64,000 bases of DNA, taken from NCBI RefSeq assembly GCF_003020125.1, contig NZ_PYFW01000014.1, positions 1 through 64,000 on the forward strand. Reading direction: 5' to 3'. The position numbers were made by a program, and so were the translations under genes. Source of the stretch: Bradyrhizobium sp. MOS003. Its GTDB lineage: Bacteria > Pseudomonadota > Alphaproteobacteria > Rhizobiales > Xanthobacteraceae. Below the pieces are notes generated by a model. That model did no database searches, was not told the origin of the DNA, and was given only the letters and a program-made list of their open reading frames with translations. This document shows, piece after piece, positions 49,978 through 57,542 of this stretch (its first letter is position 1; each line of letters starts with the position of its first letter).

Positions 49978-51702
49978 CTACTTCTTCAGCGCGAACACCC
50001 AGACGACGCCGCCTTGCGGCACATTGGCTTCGATGCCGATGTTGTTGGTCACCAGCGCATCCTGGATGCGTTGCGCGTCGACACCCCATCCCGACTGGAT
50101 CGCGATGTACTGGGTGCCGTCGATCTCGTAGGACACCGGCATGCCCATGATGCCGGAGTTGGTCTTCTGCTCCCACAGCAATTCGCCGGTCTTGGCGTTG
50201 AAGGCACGGAAATTGCGGTCATTGGTGCCGCCGACGAAGACGAGATCGCCGGCAGTCGCCGTCACCGAGCCGAACAACTGCGACTTCGGGAAGTTGTGCT
50301 GCCACACCTTCTTGCCGGTGGCGGGATCCCAGGCCTGGAGTTCGCCGAAATGATCGGCGCCCGGCTTTGTCTTCAGGCCGATGTCCTCAGGCTTGGTGCC
50401 GAGCCAGAGCTCACCCGCCTTGAGCGGAACCTTCTCGCCGGTGAAGCCGCCGCAGAAATTCTCGTTGGCCGGCACATAGACGAGCCCGGTCTTCTGGCTG
50501 TAGGCCGCCGACGGCCAATCCTTGCCGCCCCACAATGACGGACAGAACTCAACGCGCTTGCCGATCACCGGCTTGTGCGCGGGATCGACGATCGGCTTGC
50601 CGGTCTCGTCGATGCCCTTCCAGACGTCGGTTGCGACGAACGGCCATCCGGCGACGTAGTTGATCTTGGTCGGGGTGCGCTCCAGCACCCAGAAGATCGC
50701 GTCGCGGCCGGGATGGATCAGGCTCTTGATGGTACGGCCATCGCGTTGCAGGTCGATCAGCATGGGTGCATCGACCTCGTCCCAATCCCAGGAATCGTTC
50801 TGGTGGTACTGGTGATAGGTTTTGATCTTGCCGTTGTTCGGATCAAGCGCGAGCACCGAGGAAGTGTAGAGATTGTCGCCGGGATGCGTCTCGCCCGGCC
50901 ACGGCGCGGCGTTACCAACGCCCCAATAGATCGTCTTCGTATCCTTGTCGTAATTGCCGGTCATCCAGGCAGAACCGCCGCCGGTCTTCCAATCGTCGCC
51001 CTGCCAGGTGTCGTGACCGGGCTCGCCCTCGCCGGGAATGGTGAAAGTGCGCCACAGCTCCTTGCCGTCCTTGGCATCGAACGCGGCGACGTAACCGCGC
51101 ACGCCGAGCTCGCCACCGGAGCCGCCGACGATGACCTTGCCCTCGATAATCAGCGGCATCAGGGTCATATACTGACCCTTCCTGTAGTCCTGCACCTTGG
51201 TGTCCCACAGGACCTTGCCGGTCTTGGCGTCGAGCGCGACGACATGGTCGTCGGTGGTGGCGAGATAGAGCTTGTCCTCCCACAGGCCGACGCCGCGATT
51301 GGTCGGATGCAACTGGAACAGATCGTCGGGGAGCTGCCGCTTGTAGCGCCAATATTCGTCGCCGGTCCTGGCGTTGATCGCGATCACCTGTCCCATCGGA
51401 GTCGTCACGAACATCACGCCGTTGTTGACGAGCGGCGGCGCCTCGTGGCCCTCGACCACACCGGTGGCAAACGTCCAAACCGGCGTGAGAGTCTTCACGT
51501 TCGAGGTGTTGATCTGGTCGAGCGGACTATAGCCCTGCCCGTCATAGGTGCGCCGATAGAGCATCCAGTTGCTGGGTTCCGGATTCTCCAGGCGCTGTTG
51601 GGTCACCGGAGAATAATTCTCGATCGGGCCAGCGCTCGCGGCGGTCGAGACGAGACAGGTGAAGGCGACGAAGCCGGACAGGTACCATTGCTTTTTGGTC
51701 AT
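49978..51702 (-). CDS. PQQ-dependent alcohol dehydrogenase, lanthanide type, without vicinal cysteines
   Basis: A 574-residue periplasmic quinoprotein with a signal peptide (ending STAASAGP) and the propeller repeats of the family (AFDAKDGKELW, ALDAKTGKVLW). The active site keeps SGGELG, GVGNAAPWPG, Asp306 and the second Asp308 in NDSWDWDEVDAP, so it too carries the lanthanide-type D-x-D. The adjacent Cys-Cys pair that stacks on PQQ in methanol dehydrogenases is absent: the equivalent segment reads LFQLHPTNRG. AAGGGGAA precedes the ATG. It lies downstream of a Rieske gene on the same strand. Substrate unknown. Confidence 0.9.
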   Translation of the reverse strand: MTKKQWYLSGFVAFTCLVSTAASAGPIENYSPVTQQRLENPEPSNWMLYRRTYDGQGYSPLDQINTSNVKTLTPVWTFATGVVEGHEAPPLVNNGVMFVTTPMGQVIAINARTGDEYWRYKRQLPDDLFQLHPTNRGVGLWEDKLYLATTDDHVVALDAKTGKVLWDTKVQDYRKGQYMTLMPLIIEGKVIVGGSGGELGVRGYVAAFDAKDGKELWRTFTIPGEGEPGHDTWQGDDWKTGGGSAWMTGNYDKDTKTIYWGVGNAAPWPGETHPGDNLYTSSVLALDPNNGKIKTYHQYHQNDSWDWDEVDAPMLIDLQRDGRTIKSLIHPGRDAIFWVLERTPTKINYVAGWPFVATDVWKGIDETGKPIVDPAHKPVIGKRVEFCPSLWGGKDWPSAAYSQKTGLVYVPANENFCGGFTGEKVPLKAGELWLGTKPEDIGLKTKPGADHFGELQAWDPATGKKVWQHNFPKSQLFGSVTATAGDLVFVGGTNDRNFRAFNAKTGELLWEQKTNSGIMGMPVSYEIDGTQYIAIQSGWGVDAQRIQDALVTNNIGIEANVPQGGVVWVFALKK

Positions 51703-51723
51703 GGACGTTCCCCTTTTTCATCC

Positions 51724-51774
51724 GTTTGAATCTTGTTTTGAATTCTTGTTTTGAATTGTTGTTTTGAATTCTTG
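51724..51774. repeat. 13-bp tandem repeat upstream of the third PQQ dehydrogenase
   Basis: Four direct units follow one another: GTTTGAATCTTG (51724-51735, imperfect), TTTTGAATTCTTG (51736-51748), TTTTGAATTGTTG (51749-51761) and TTTTGAATTCTTG (51762-51774). The array starts 22 bases upstream of the dehydrogenase ATG and is strikingly AT-rich for this genome. Confidence 0.9.
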
Positions 51775-51840
51775 TCGTCCCGTCGTCCGCCCCTCGGCGG
51801 ATGCGGCCTCTCGTGACGCGGGCATGTCCCGCACCGTCCA

Positions 51841-52494
51841 TCATCCTGGCTGCACGCCTCCCACCTTTCCGATGAAATTGCCGGCCACGCTGACCGCGCC
51901 GTCAGCCAGCGCAATCGGCAGCGTCGCGAGCCGCCGCGGCGCCGGCCCGAAAACGACCTGCGCACCTGCGCGGGGATCGTATTCGGAGTTGTGGCACATG
52001 CACTTGAACACCTCTTTGTCGCCGACATCGCTCTTCACCCAGGCGGTGACGGGACAGCCGGCATGCGAGCAGATCGCCGAATAGGCGATGATGCCGTCGA
52101 CGGCGCGCTCGCGCGTCTTGTCATCGAGCTCGGCCGGATCGAGCCGGATGACCAGGATCTCGTTGAGACGCGAGGCGCTGCGCACCACCGATGTCTTGGG
52201 ATCCTTCGGCCAGGCATGCACCGGCGGTCCGCCGGCAGGCAGGTCGGCCGCGGTGATCAGCTTTCCCTCCTTGTCGCCTTCGGAGAAGACGAGCACATCG
52301 CCCTTCTGGGGCCGTTCGTCGGAACCGGGCGGATCTTCGTCCGCGCGCGCATGTGTGGAACAACCGAGGCACGCGGTGGTGGCAAGTGCGCCGAGCAGGA
52401 CCGTTCGCCGCGTCTGCTCGGCGCACGCGTCGGCTTCGGGCTCCCCAGGGTTTTCGGACGATGAGGAATTCGTGGTGAAGGATGCGCGGGACAT
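51841..52494 (-). CDS. Tat-exported Rieske (2Fe-2S) protein
   Basis: A 217-residue protein with a Tat-type signal (RRTVLLGALATTACLGC; a lipobox-like Leu-Gly-Cys could be lipidated) and a Rieske fold. The cluster ligands are C-x-H in AICSHAGCPV and C-x2-H in FKCMCHNSEYD, with the disulfide cysteines also in place. ATG 52494 gives the signal peptide at the terminus; the longer frame is dropped. It probably shuttles electrons with the PQQ dehydrogenase encoded 138 bases downstream on the same strand; that partnership is inferred from position. Confidence 0.87.
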   Translation of the reverse strand: MSRASFTTNSSSSENPGEPEADACAEQTRRTVLLGALATTACLGCSTHARADEDPPGSDERPQKGDVLVFSEGDKEGKLITAADLPAGGPPVHAWPKDPKTSVVRSASRLNEILVIRLDPAELDDKTRERAVDGIIAYSAICSHAGCPVTAWVKSDVGDKEVFKCMCHNSEYDPRAGAQVVFGPAPRRLATLPIALADGAVSVAGNFIGKVGGVQPG

Positions 52495-52757
52495 GTCCAC
52501 AAGCTGGCGCTGGAACTCTGCCGAAAACAAGGCGAAGAATTGGCGCCGCAGTGCATCAATATGGCTTTGCTCGCGCTGATTGAATGACGATGAACGCATT
52601 CAAGCGCATTTTCACAACTTCAACGTCGTGCCGCGCGAGCGGCATGATGATTTTGCAGATCAGACCGATGATGCCGGAATTGGTGCAGCGCGCTATTCTT
52701 CGCGCTGCGCAAACGCAGCGCGACGTCACTGCATGGTTTGGAGGCAGCCGTTCGTCG

Positions 52758-53222
52758 TCAGGATCTGAGCACGTGGCGCGGCGCGGCGATCGAACCCGCG
52801 ACGGTAGCCGATGCCATTTCGAAACTGTCGGCGATGCGCCGCGCCTTGTCGATGAACAGGGCGGCGGCCGGCGGCGGACAAACCTCGCGCGCCGTCTGTT
52901 CGAACAGATCGAGCCAGCGGTCGAAATGATCGCCGGCCAGACTCAGCGGCATATGCGCCCGCATCGGCGAGCCATGATAGCGACCGCTCATCAGGACGAC
53001 CGACGACCAGAAATCCCCGAGCTTGGCGAGATGCTCGTCCCAGTTCTGCACAATCGCGAACACGGGTCCCAGCAGCGCATCCTCGCGCACGCGTCCGTAG
53101 AAACGGGTGACGAGTTCCCCGATCATATCTTCGGTGATCCCGGTACGCTCGATCGCATCCTGGGTCAGCAGGTTCCGCCGTGCGACCGCAGCTTCGCGCT
53201 CGGCCTTCAGTCGATCCGACAT
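52758..53222 (-). CDS. group III truncated haemoglobin
   Basis: A 154-residue globin with the 2-on-2 fold features: ITEDMIGELVTRFYGRVREDALLGPVF (helices A to C/E), an EHLAKLGDFWSSVVLMSGRYHGSPM segment with the E- and F-region residues, and HFDRWLDLFEQTAREV with the proximal His. Group III globins bind oxygen, NO or cyanide. It lies upstream of the Rieske/PQQ-dehydrogenase genes on the same strand, with a hairpin at 52701-52722 just after its stop. Confidence 0.88.
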   Translation of the reverse strand: MSDRLKAEREAAVARRNLLTQDAIERTGITEDMIGELVTRFYGRVREDALLGPVFAIVQNWDEHLAKLGDFWSSVVLMSGRYHGSPMRAHMPLSLAGDHFDRWLDLFEQTAREVCPPPAAALFIDKARRIADSFEMASATVAGSIAAPRHVLRS

Positions 53223-53243
53223 ATTTTTCTTCGTCCGTTCTGC

Positions 53244-53394
53244 TTCCCCTCGCCCCTTGTGGGAGAGGGTGGCTCGCCGCAGAGCGGCGAGACGGGTGAG
53301 GGGTATCTCTCCACTTGCGCTTCAAGCATTGGAGCCAGTGGAAACAACGCTCATCCGGCGCTTCGCGCCACCTTCTCCCACAAGGGGAGAAGGA
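53244..53394. repeat. dispersed intergenic palindrome, family A, copy 4
   Basis: Arms CCCTCGCCCCTTGTGGGAGAGGGTGGC and GCCACCTTCTCCCACAAGGGGAGAAGG flank GACGGGTGAGGGGTATCTCTCC. It lies between the haemoglobin start and the end of the hydroxybutyryl-CoA dehydrogenase. Confidence 0.78.
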
Positions 53395-53460
53395 ACTGCG
53401 CCTCCGCATGATGGGCCGACGTGCCGGGACCGTCCTTGTCCTGGCACAAATCGCAGACGA

Positions 53461-54312
53461 TCAAGTACCGTATGCGTAAAAGCCCTGCCCCGTCTTGCGG
53501 CCGAGATGGCCGGCATCGACCATTTCCCTGAGCAAGGGGGCCGGACGGTATTTGGGGTCGTTGAAGCCCTTGTAAAAGACCTCCATCACCGAAAGCATGG
53601 TGTCGAGCCCGACGAGATCGGCCAGAGCCAGCGGCCCGATCGGGTGGTTGCAACCGAGCTTCATGCCGGCGTCGATCTCTTCCGCGGTCGCGATCCCTTC
53701 CTGGAGCGCGAAGATCGCCTCGTTGATCATCGGGCACAGGATGCGGTTGACGGCGAAGCCCGGGCTGTTCTTGGCGGTGATCGCCACCTTGCCGACGCGC
53801 TTGGCGAAATCGAGTGCCTTGGCGTGGGTGTCGTCGGAAGTCTGCAGGCCGCGGATCAGCTCCAGCAGCGCCATCACGGGCACCGGGTTGAAGAAGTGCA
53901 TGCCGATGAAACGGTCGGGACGATCGGTCGCCGCAGCGAGCTTCGTGATCGAGATCGACGAGGTATTGGTCGCGAGCAGCGTGCGCGGCGACAACGTCGC
54001 GCAGAGGTCCTTCAGGATTTTGACCTTGAGTTCCTCGTTCTCGGTCGCGGCCTCGATGACGAGATCGCAATCGGTCAGCCTGGCGCGGTCCGTCGTGCCG
54101 GTAATGCGCTTGAGCACCGCCTCGCGATCGGCCGCCGACATCTTCTCCTTCTTGACCAGGCGCTCGAGGCTGCCGCCGACGGTCGACAGCCCGCGGTTCA
54201 CCGCCGCATCGGAAATGTCGACCATCACGACCGAGAGCCCGGCCGCCGCGCAGATTTGCGCGATACCATTCCCCATGGTCCCTGCCCCGATGATGCCAAC
54301 GGTCTGGATCAT
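53461..54312 (-). CDS. 3-hydroxybutyryl-CoA dehydrogenase
   Basis: A 283-residue cytosolic enzyme that interconverts acetoacetyl-CoA and 3-hydroxybutyryl-CoA with NAD(P). The Rossmann motif GIIGAGTMGNGIAQ is at the N-terminus; catalytic-region GMHFFNPVPVMALLELI contains the active His; SPGFAVNRILCPMINEAI and CNHPIGPLALADLVGLD are also standard. ATG 54312 is chosen, as the upstream frame is a shadow. The usual etfAB neighbours are absent here. Confidence 0.94.
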   Translation of the reverse strand: MIQTVGIIGAGTMGNGIAQICAAAGLSVVMVDISDAAVNRGLSTVGGSLERLVKKEKMSAADREAVLKRITGTTDRARLTDCDLVIEAATENEELKVKILKDLCATLSPRTLLATNTSSISITKLAAATDRPDRFIGMHFFNPVPVMALLELIRGLQTSDDTHAKALDFAKRVGKVAITAKNSPGFAVNRILCPMINEAIFALQEGIATAEEIDAGMKLGCNHPIGPLALADLVGLDTMLSVMEVFYKGFNDPKYRPAPLLREMVDAGHLGRKTGQGFYAYGT

Positions 54313-54719
54313 TGCCTCATATCCTTCATCCTTGCGGGCGAGCCGTCCCGGCCCGGCCCATTGTTCCTGCATCAGGCTCCGGCACCGCCGGCGGGCGGCT
54401 GCGACCTGATCCTGCCTCTTCCTTTAAAGCATCCATAGCGGGAATAAAGCCGCCGTCGGCCGCGGAAGGGTACGATTTGGCCACCTTGGCAGGCGGTTTG
54501 CCCGGAATCTGCGCCCGCGCCTGGCCCGGCGCCGCGCAGCGGGAGGACCGCCAAAGCCCAGCACGATTCGGACCGGACCTCGATCTCCACCAATCGGACG
54601 ACGCGGCGGCCACGAACCGCGTGGTGTAGTCGATGCGCAATGGCCAGCGCGAATGCGTCGCGACGCCCTTGTGACATCCTCCACATCGGCTTCGTGCCTC
54701 ACCTGTTGGCGTCGCGCAC
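54313..54719. other. intergenic region without a recognised gene
   Basis: About 400 bases between the dehydrogenase start and the PstS-like gene. The reverse strand is open in two frames and one reads somewhat protein-like near 54430-54550, but start, ribosome-binding site and family are lacking. It may contain a decayed gene. Confidence 0.35.
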
Positions 54720-55775
54720 ATGACAAACCACATCAGGCTGTCCGTCATCCTCACCGCCCTGCTCGTGGCCACGCAAAGCGTGGCTGCCGAAACCAGAGGC
54801 GCCGGCTCAACTTTCGTTTCGCCCGTGATGGCGAAATGGGCCGATGCGTACGAGGCCAAGACCGGCAACGTCGTCAGCTATCAAGCCGTCGGCTCCGGCA
54901 TCGGCCTCGGCCTGATCAAGAAGGAATCCGTCGATTTCGGCGCCAGCGACATGCCGCTCGACCCGAAGGAGCTGGCCAGGCTCGGGCTGATGCAATTCCC
55001 GATCGTGATCGGAGGCGTCGTGCCTGTGGTCAATATCGAGAGCATCAAGCCTGGCCAGATCCGTTTCACCGGGCAGGTCCTCGCCGACATCTACCTCGGT
55101 AAGCTCAAATTCTGGAACGATCCCGCGATCGGCGCAATCAACCCCGACGTGAGATTGCCGAACGCTGCGATCACGGTGGTTCATCGCACCGACGGCTCCG
55201 GCACGACGTTCAACTGGTCGAACTACCTTTCGAAGGTCAGCCCGCAATGGAAAGCCGGCGTGGGCGAAGGCACCTCCGTCGAGTGGCCGCTCGGCCTCGG
55301 CGGCCGGGGCAATGACGGCGTTGCTTCGCTCGTCAGCCTCGTTCCCGGCGCGATCGGCTATCTCGAATACACTTACGCGCTGCAACGGCTCGACCGGATT
55401 TCCTTCGGGATCGTGCAGAACAGCGCCGGCAATTATGTCGTGCCCGACGCGGCATCATTTCAGGCGGCGGCATCAAGCGCGGACTGGAAGGCGGAGAATG
55501 ATTTCCATCTCGTGCTTACCAACGCGCCCGGCGAAGACGCCTACCCGATCACGGCGACGACATTCGTGCTGATGCCGAAGGCTCCGAAATCACCGGAACG
55601 ATCGACAGCCGCCATCGACTTCGTCCGCTGGTCGCTCGAGAACGGCAGGTCCCAGGCCCAGACACTCAACTACGTCCCGCTCCCGCCCGCCTTGATCGAC
55701 CAGATCGAACACTATTGGCAGCAGAGCATCGACGCTTCCCCCAGAATTTCGGCATCGGCGACCGTCAAACGCTGA
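54720..55775 (+). CDS. PstS-like phosphate-binding protein
   Basis: A 351-residue periplasmic binding protein with a signal peptide (ending SVAAETR). PstS landmarks: GAGSTFVSPVMAKWADAY, VGSGIGLGLIKKESVDFGASDMPL, HRTDGSGTTFNWSNYLSKV and EGTSVEWPLGLGGRGNDGV. No pstCAB follows. Stand-alone PstS copies are often found with arsenic genes, and here the remains of an ars operon begin right after it; it may bind phosphate, with arsenate as a related ligand. Confidence 0.88.
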   Translation: MTNHIRLSVILTALLVATQSVAAETRGAGSTFVSPVMAKWADAYEAKTGNVVSYQAVGSGIGLGLIKKESVDFGASDMPLDPKELARLGLMQFPIVIGGVVPVVNIESIKPGQIRFTGQVLADIYLGKLKFWNDPAIGAINPDVRLPNAAITVVHRTDGSGTTFNWSNYLSKVSPQWKAGVGEGTSVEWPLGLGGRGNDGVASLVSLVPGAIGYLEYTYALQRLDRISFGIVQNSAGNYVVPDAASFQAAASSADWKAENDFHLVLTNAPGEDAYPITATTFVLMPKAPKSPERSTAAIDFVRWSLENGRSQAQTLNYVPLPPALIDQIEHYWQQSIDASPRISASATVKR

Positions 55776-55796
55776 ACCTCGAAGGCCGATCACCCT

Positions 55797-55829
55797 ATCG
55801 AGATTGGCGTTCCGTACGCCAATCTCGAT
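55797..55829 (+). promoter_or_regulatory. large perfect palindrome after the PstS-like gene
   Basis: A 14-bp arm ATCGAGATTGGCGT pairs perfectly with ACGCCAATCTCGAT across a 5-base loop (TCCGT), 22 bases after the stop. There is no T-run, so it may be a weak terminator or an operator. Confidence 0.6.
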
Positions 55830-55850
55830 TGACATCCGCCCATCATTTCA

Positions 55851-55960
55851 ATAATCGCGCTGGTCGGATTGCTGACCGAAAACTGCTGCGGCGGAGCATC
55901 ATGCGCCCCGGCAAAGCCTTCGAAACCGGCGCGGAAGCGCGGCAAAGTGTTAGCCTGAGA
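55851..55960 (+). pseudogene. remnant of arsR (C-terminal part)
   Basis: A forward frame reads IIALVGLLTENCCGGASCAP, like the C-terminal tail of ArsR repressors that carries a CCGG element. There is no N-terminal helix-turn-helix upstream; a stop lies at 55830-55832. After SCAP the frame loses resemblance. It lies directly before the arsI remnant, the order seen in rhizobial ars operons. Confidence 0.5.
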
Positions 55961-55969
55961 GGACAGACC

Positions 55970-56071
55970 ATGAAGCGCCTGCATGTTCACGTGTCCGTCG
56001 AGCATCTCTCCCATTCCATCGGATTCTGCTCCGCCTCGTGCGCGAGTGCGCCGGCGACCTCGCGGGCTTGA
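55970..56071 (+). pseudogene. truncated arsI/cadI-type glyoxalase gene (N-terminal part)
   Basis: A 33-codon frame begins MKRLHVHVSVEHLSHSIGF, the standard N-terminus of ArsI/CadI vicinal-oxygen-chelate proteins, with its first metal-binding His, preceded by GAGAGGA. It then becomes nonsense and stops at 56069-56071. The remaining roughly 110 residues are missing. It lies 23 bases before the intact arsC. Confidence 0.7.
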
Positions 56072-56094
56072 TGCTGAGCACGAGGGCATCTGCC

Positions 56095-56505
56095 ATGGAC
56101 GTGATCATCTACCACAACCCCGAATGCGGCACGTCGCGCAACGCGCTTGCCATGATCCGGCATGCCGGCATCGAGCCGCACGTGATCGAATATTTGAAGA
56201 CGCCACCGTCGCGCGTCCTGCTGCAGCAACTCATCGCGCGCATGGGGATTTCGGTGCGAGAGGCAATCCGCGAGAAGGCTGCCCCCTACGCCGAGCTCGG
56301 GCTCGCCAACCCGGCGTTGACCGACGATCAATTGCTCGACGCGATGATGGCGCATCCGATCCTGATCAACCGCCCGATCGTGGTGACGCCGAAAGGCGTC
56401 AGGCTCTGCCGCCCCTCCGAGCGGGTGCTGGATCTGCTGCCGCCGCAGCGGGGTGAATTCGTCAAGGAAGACGGCGAGCGCGTGCGGCTGGATCGCAACA
56501 CCTGA
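56095..56505 (+). CDS. arsC: glutaredoxin-type arsenate reductase
   Basis: A 136-residue enzyme that reduces arsenate to arsenite using glutathione/glutaredoxin. Active-site Cys in YHNPECGTSRNAL, followed by YLKTPPSRVLLQQLI, a KAAPYAELGLANP segment and HPILINRPIVVTPKGVRLCRP, which holds the conserved arginines. Length and motifs are complete. ATG 56095 follows GAGGG. Its stop overlaps the next ATG. It is the only intact member of the surrounding ars relic, and no arsenite exporter is seen. Confidence 0.93.
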   Translation: MDVIIYHNPECGTSRNALAMIRHAGIEPHVIEYLKTPPSRVLLQQLIARMGISVREAIREKAAPYAELGLANPALTDDQLLDAMMAHPILINRPIVVTPKGVRLCRPSERVLDLLPPQRGEFVKEDGERVRLDRNT

Positions 56506-56705
56506 TGCCGAGCCTCGCACGGCGCGTCTTCGCCGGGTGGCTCGGGACGGCGTTCCCGCTCGCTGCCGTGGTCGGCTCCGGGATCATGGCTCAGAAGCTC
56601 TCCGGTGGAAACGTCGCGCCAGCGCTGCTGTGCAATACGATCGCCACCGGCGCAATCCTCGTCGTGCTGATCCTGATCTTCGCCCGACGGTCACTTTCCG
56701 AATGA
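56505..56705 (+). pseudogene. truncated aquaglyceroporin gene (aqpS-like, N-terminal part)
   Basis: A 66-residue frame starts at the ATG overlapping the arsC stop and reads RVFAGWLGTAFPLAAVVGSG, IMAQKLSGGNVAPALLCNTI and ATGAILVVLILIF, the first two helices of MIP-family channels. It ends (ARRSLSE) exactly where the first NPA loop (GAHFNPAV) should begin. In Sinorhizobium, AqpS lets arsenite out after ArsC; here at least two-thirds of the protein is lost. Confidence 0.72.
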
Positions 56706-56843
56706 ATCGCGTTTGCAAACCGTCCCTCCCGGGTATTCTGTGGCTGTCAGCAAGACTCGCAGGAACCGGTCCGTGAAGAGACTTCGAAGACCCGATATCG
56801 ACCATCAGGAAGCATTCCGCCCGGCGCCGACGCGTCAGGCCGC

Positions 56844-57542
56844 ATGAACGACTTCGCACGATCCATTGGGGCGGCGCTCTCGCTGATCGGCGAAGCCGAC
56901 GCCGAGCTGCTCGGCATCGTCGCATTGTCGGTGCGCGTCAGCCTGACCGCGAGCGTCATGGCGCTACTGATCGGTGCTCCGATCGGCGCCTTGCTTGCGA
57001 TCACGCGTTTCCGCGGGCGTCAGGTCATCATCGTGCTGACCAATGCGCTGCTCGGCCTTCCGCCGGTCGTGGTCGGGCTCGCGCTCTATCTTCTGCTGTC
57101 GCGGTCCGGCCCGCTCGGGGCGGCTGGACTGCTGTTCACGCCGGCCGCCATGGTGATCGCGCAGACGCTGCTCGCCACCCCGATCGTGGTGGCGCTGGTG
57201 CACCGGCCCGCGAGCCTGCTGTGGGCGGAATATGGCGACCTCGCACGGATCGACGGGCTGTCGGCCTTCCGCAGCATGGCGCTGCTGTTTGCGCTCGGGC
57301 GGACCTCGCTGCTGACAGCCTTTCTCGCTGCGTTCGGGCGCGCCATTGCCGAGGTCGGCGCCATCATCATCGTCGGCGGCAACATCCGCGGCTTCACGCG
57401 GACGATGACGACCGCGATCGCGCTGGAGACCAGCAAGGGCGATCTGCCGCTGGCGCTCGGATTGGGGCTGATCCTGCTCGCGCTCAGCGTGGCGGTGTCG
57501 ACCGTCGCCTTCGTGCTAGTGGGACGCGTTGGGGAAAAATAG
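56844..57542 (+). CDS. tupB: tungstate ABC transporter permease
   Basis: A 232-residue inner-membrane permease with five or six hydrophobic segments. It has GLPPVVVGLALYLLLSRSGPLG, the EAA-like loop ARIDGLSAFRSMALLFALGRTSLL, and GRAIAEVGAIIIVGGNIRGFTRTMTTAIALE, characteristic of TupB/WtpB-type permeases. Its 3' end overlaps the 3' end of tupA on the other strand by 27 bases. No ATPase gene (tupC) is in the window. Confidence 0.9.
   Translation: MNDFARSIGAALSLIGEADAELLGIVALSVRVSLTASVMALLIGAPIGALLAITRFRGRQVIIVLTNALLGLPPVVVGLALYLLLSRSGPLGAAGLLFTPAAMVIAQTLLATPIVVALVHRPASLLWAEYGDLARIDGLSAFRSMALLFALGRTSLLTAFLAAFGRAIAEVGAIIIVGGNIRGFTRTMTTAIALETSKGDLPLALGLGLILLALSVAVSTVAFVLVGRVGEK

Noticed and set aside
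52580..52768. 62-codon forward frame after the Rieske gene
   Set aside because: No ribosome-binding site, no recognisable family, and it overlaps the reverse haemoglobin 3' end.
54326..54868. Reverse-strand frame before the PstS-like gene as a possible protein
   Set aside because: Part of it (around PAKVAKSYPSAADGGFIPAMD) looks protein-like, but it overlaps the PstS signal peptide, lacks a ribosome-binding site and no family is recognised.
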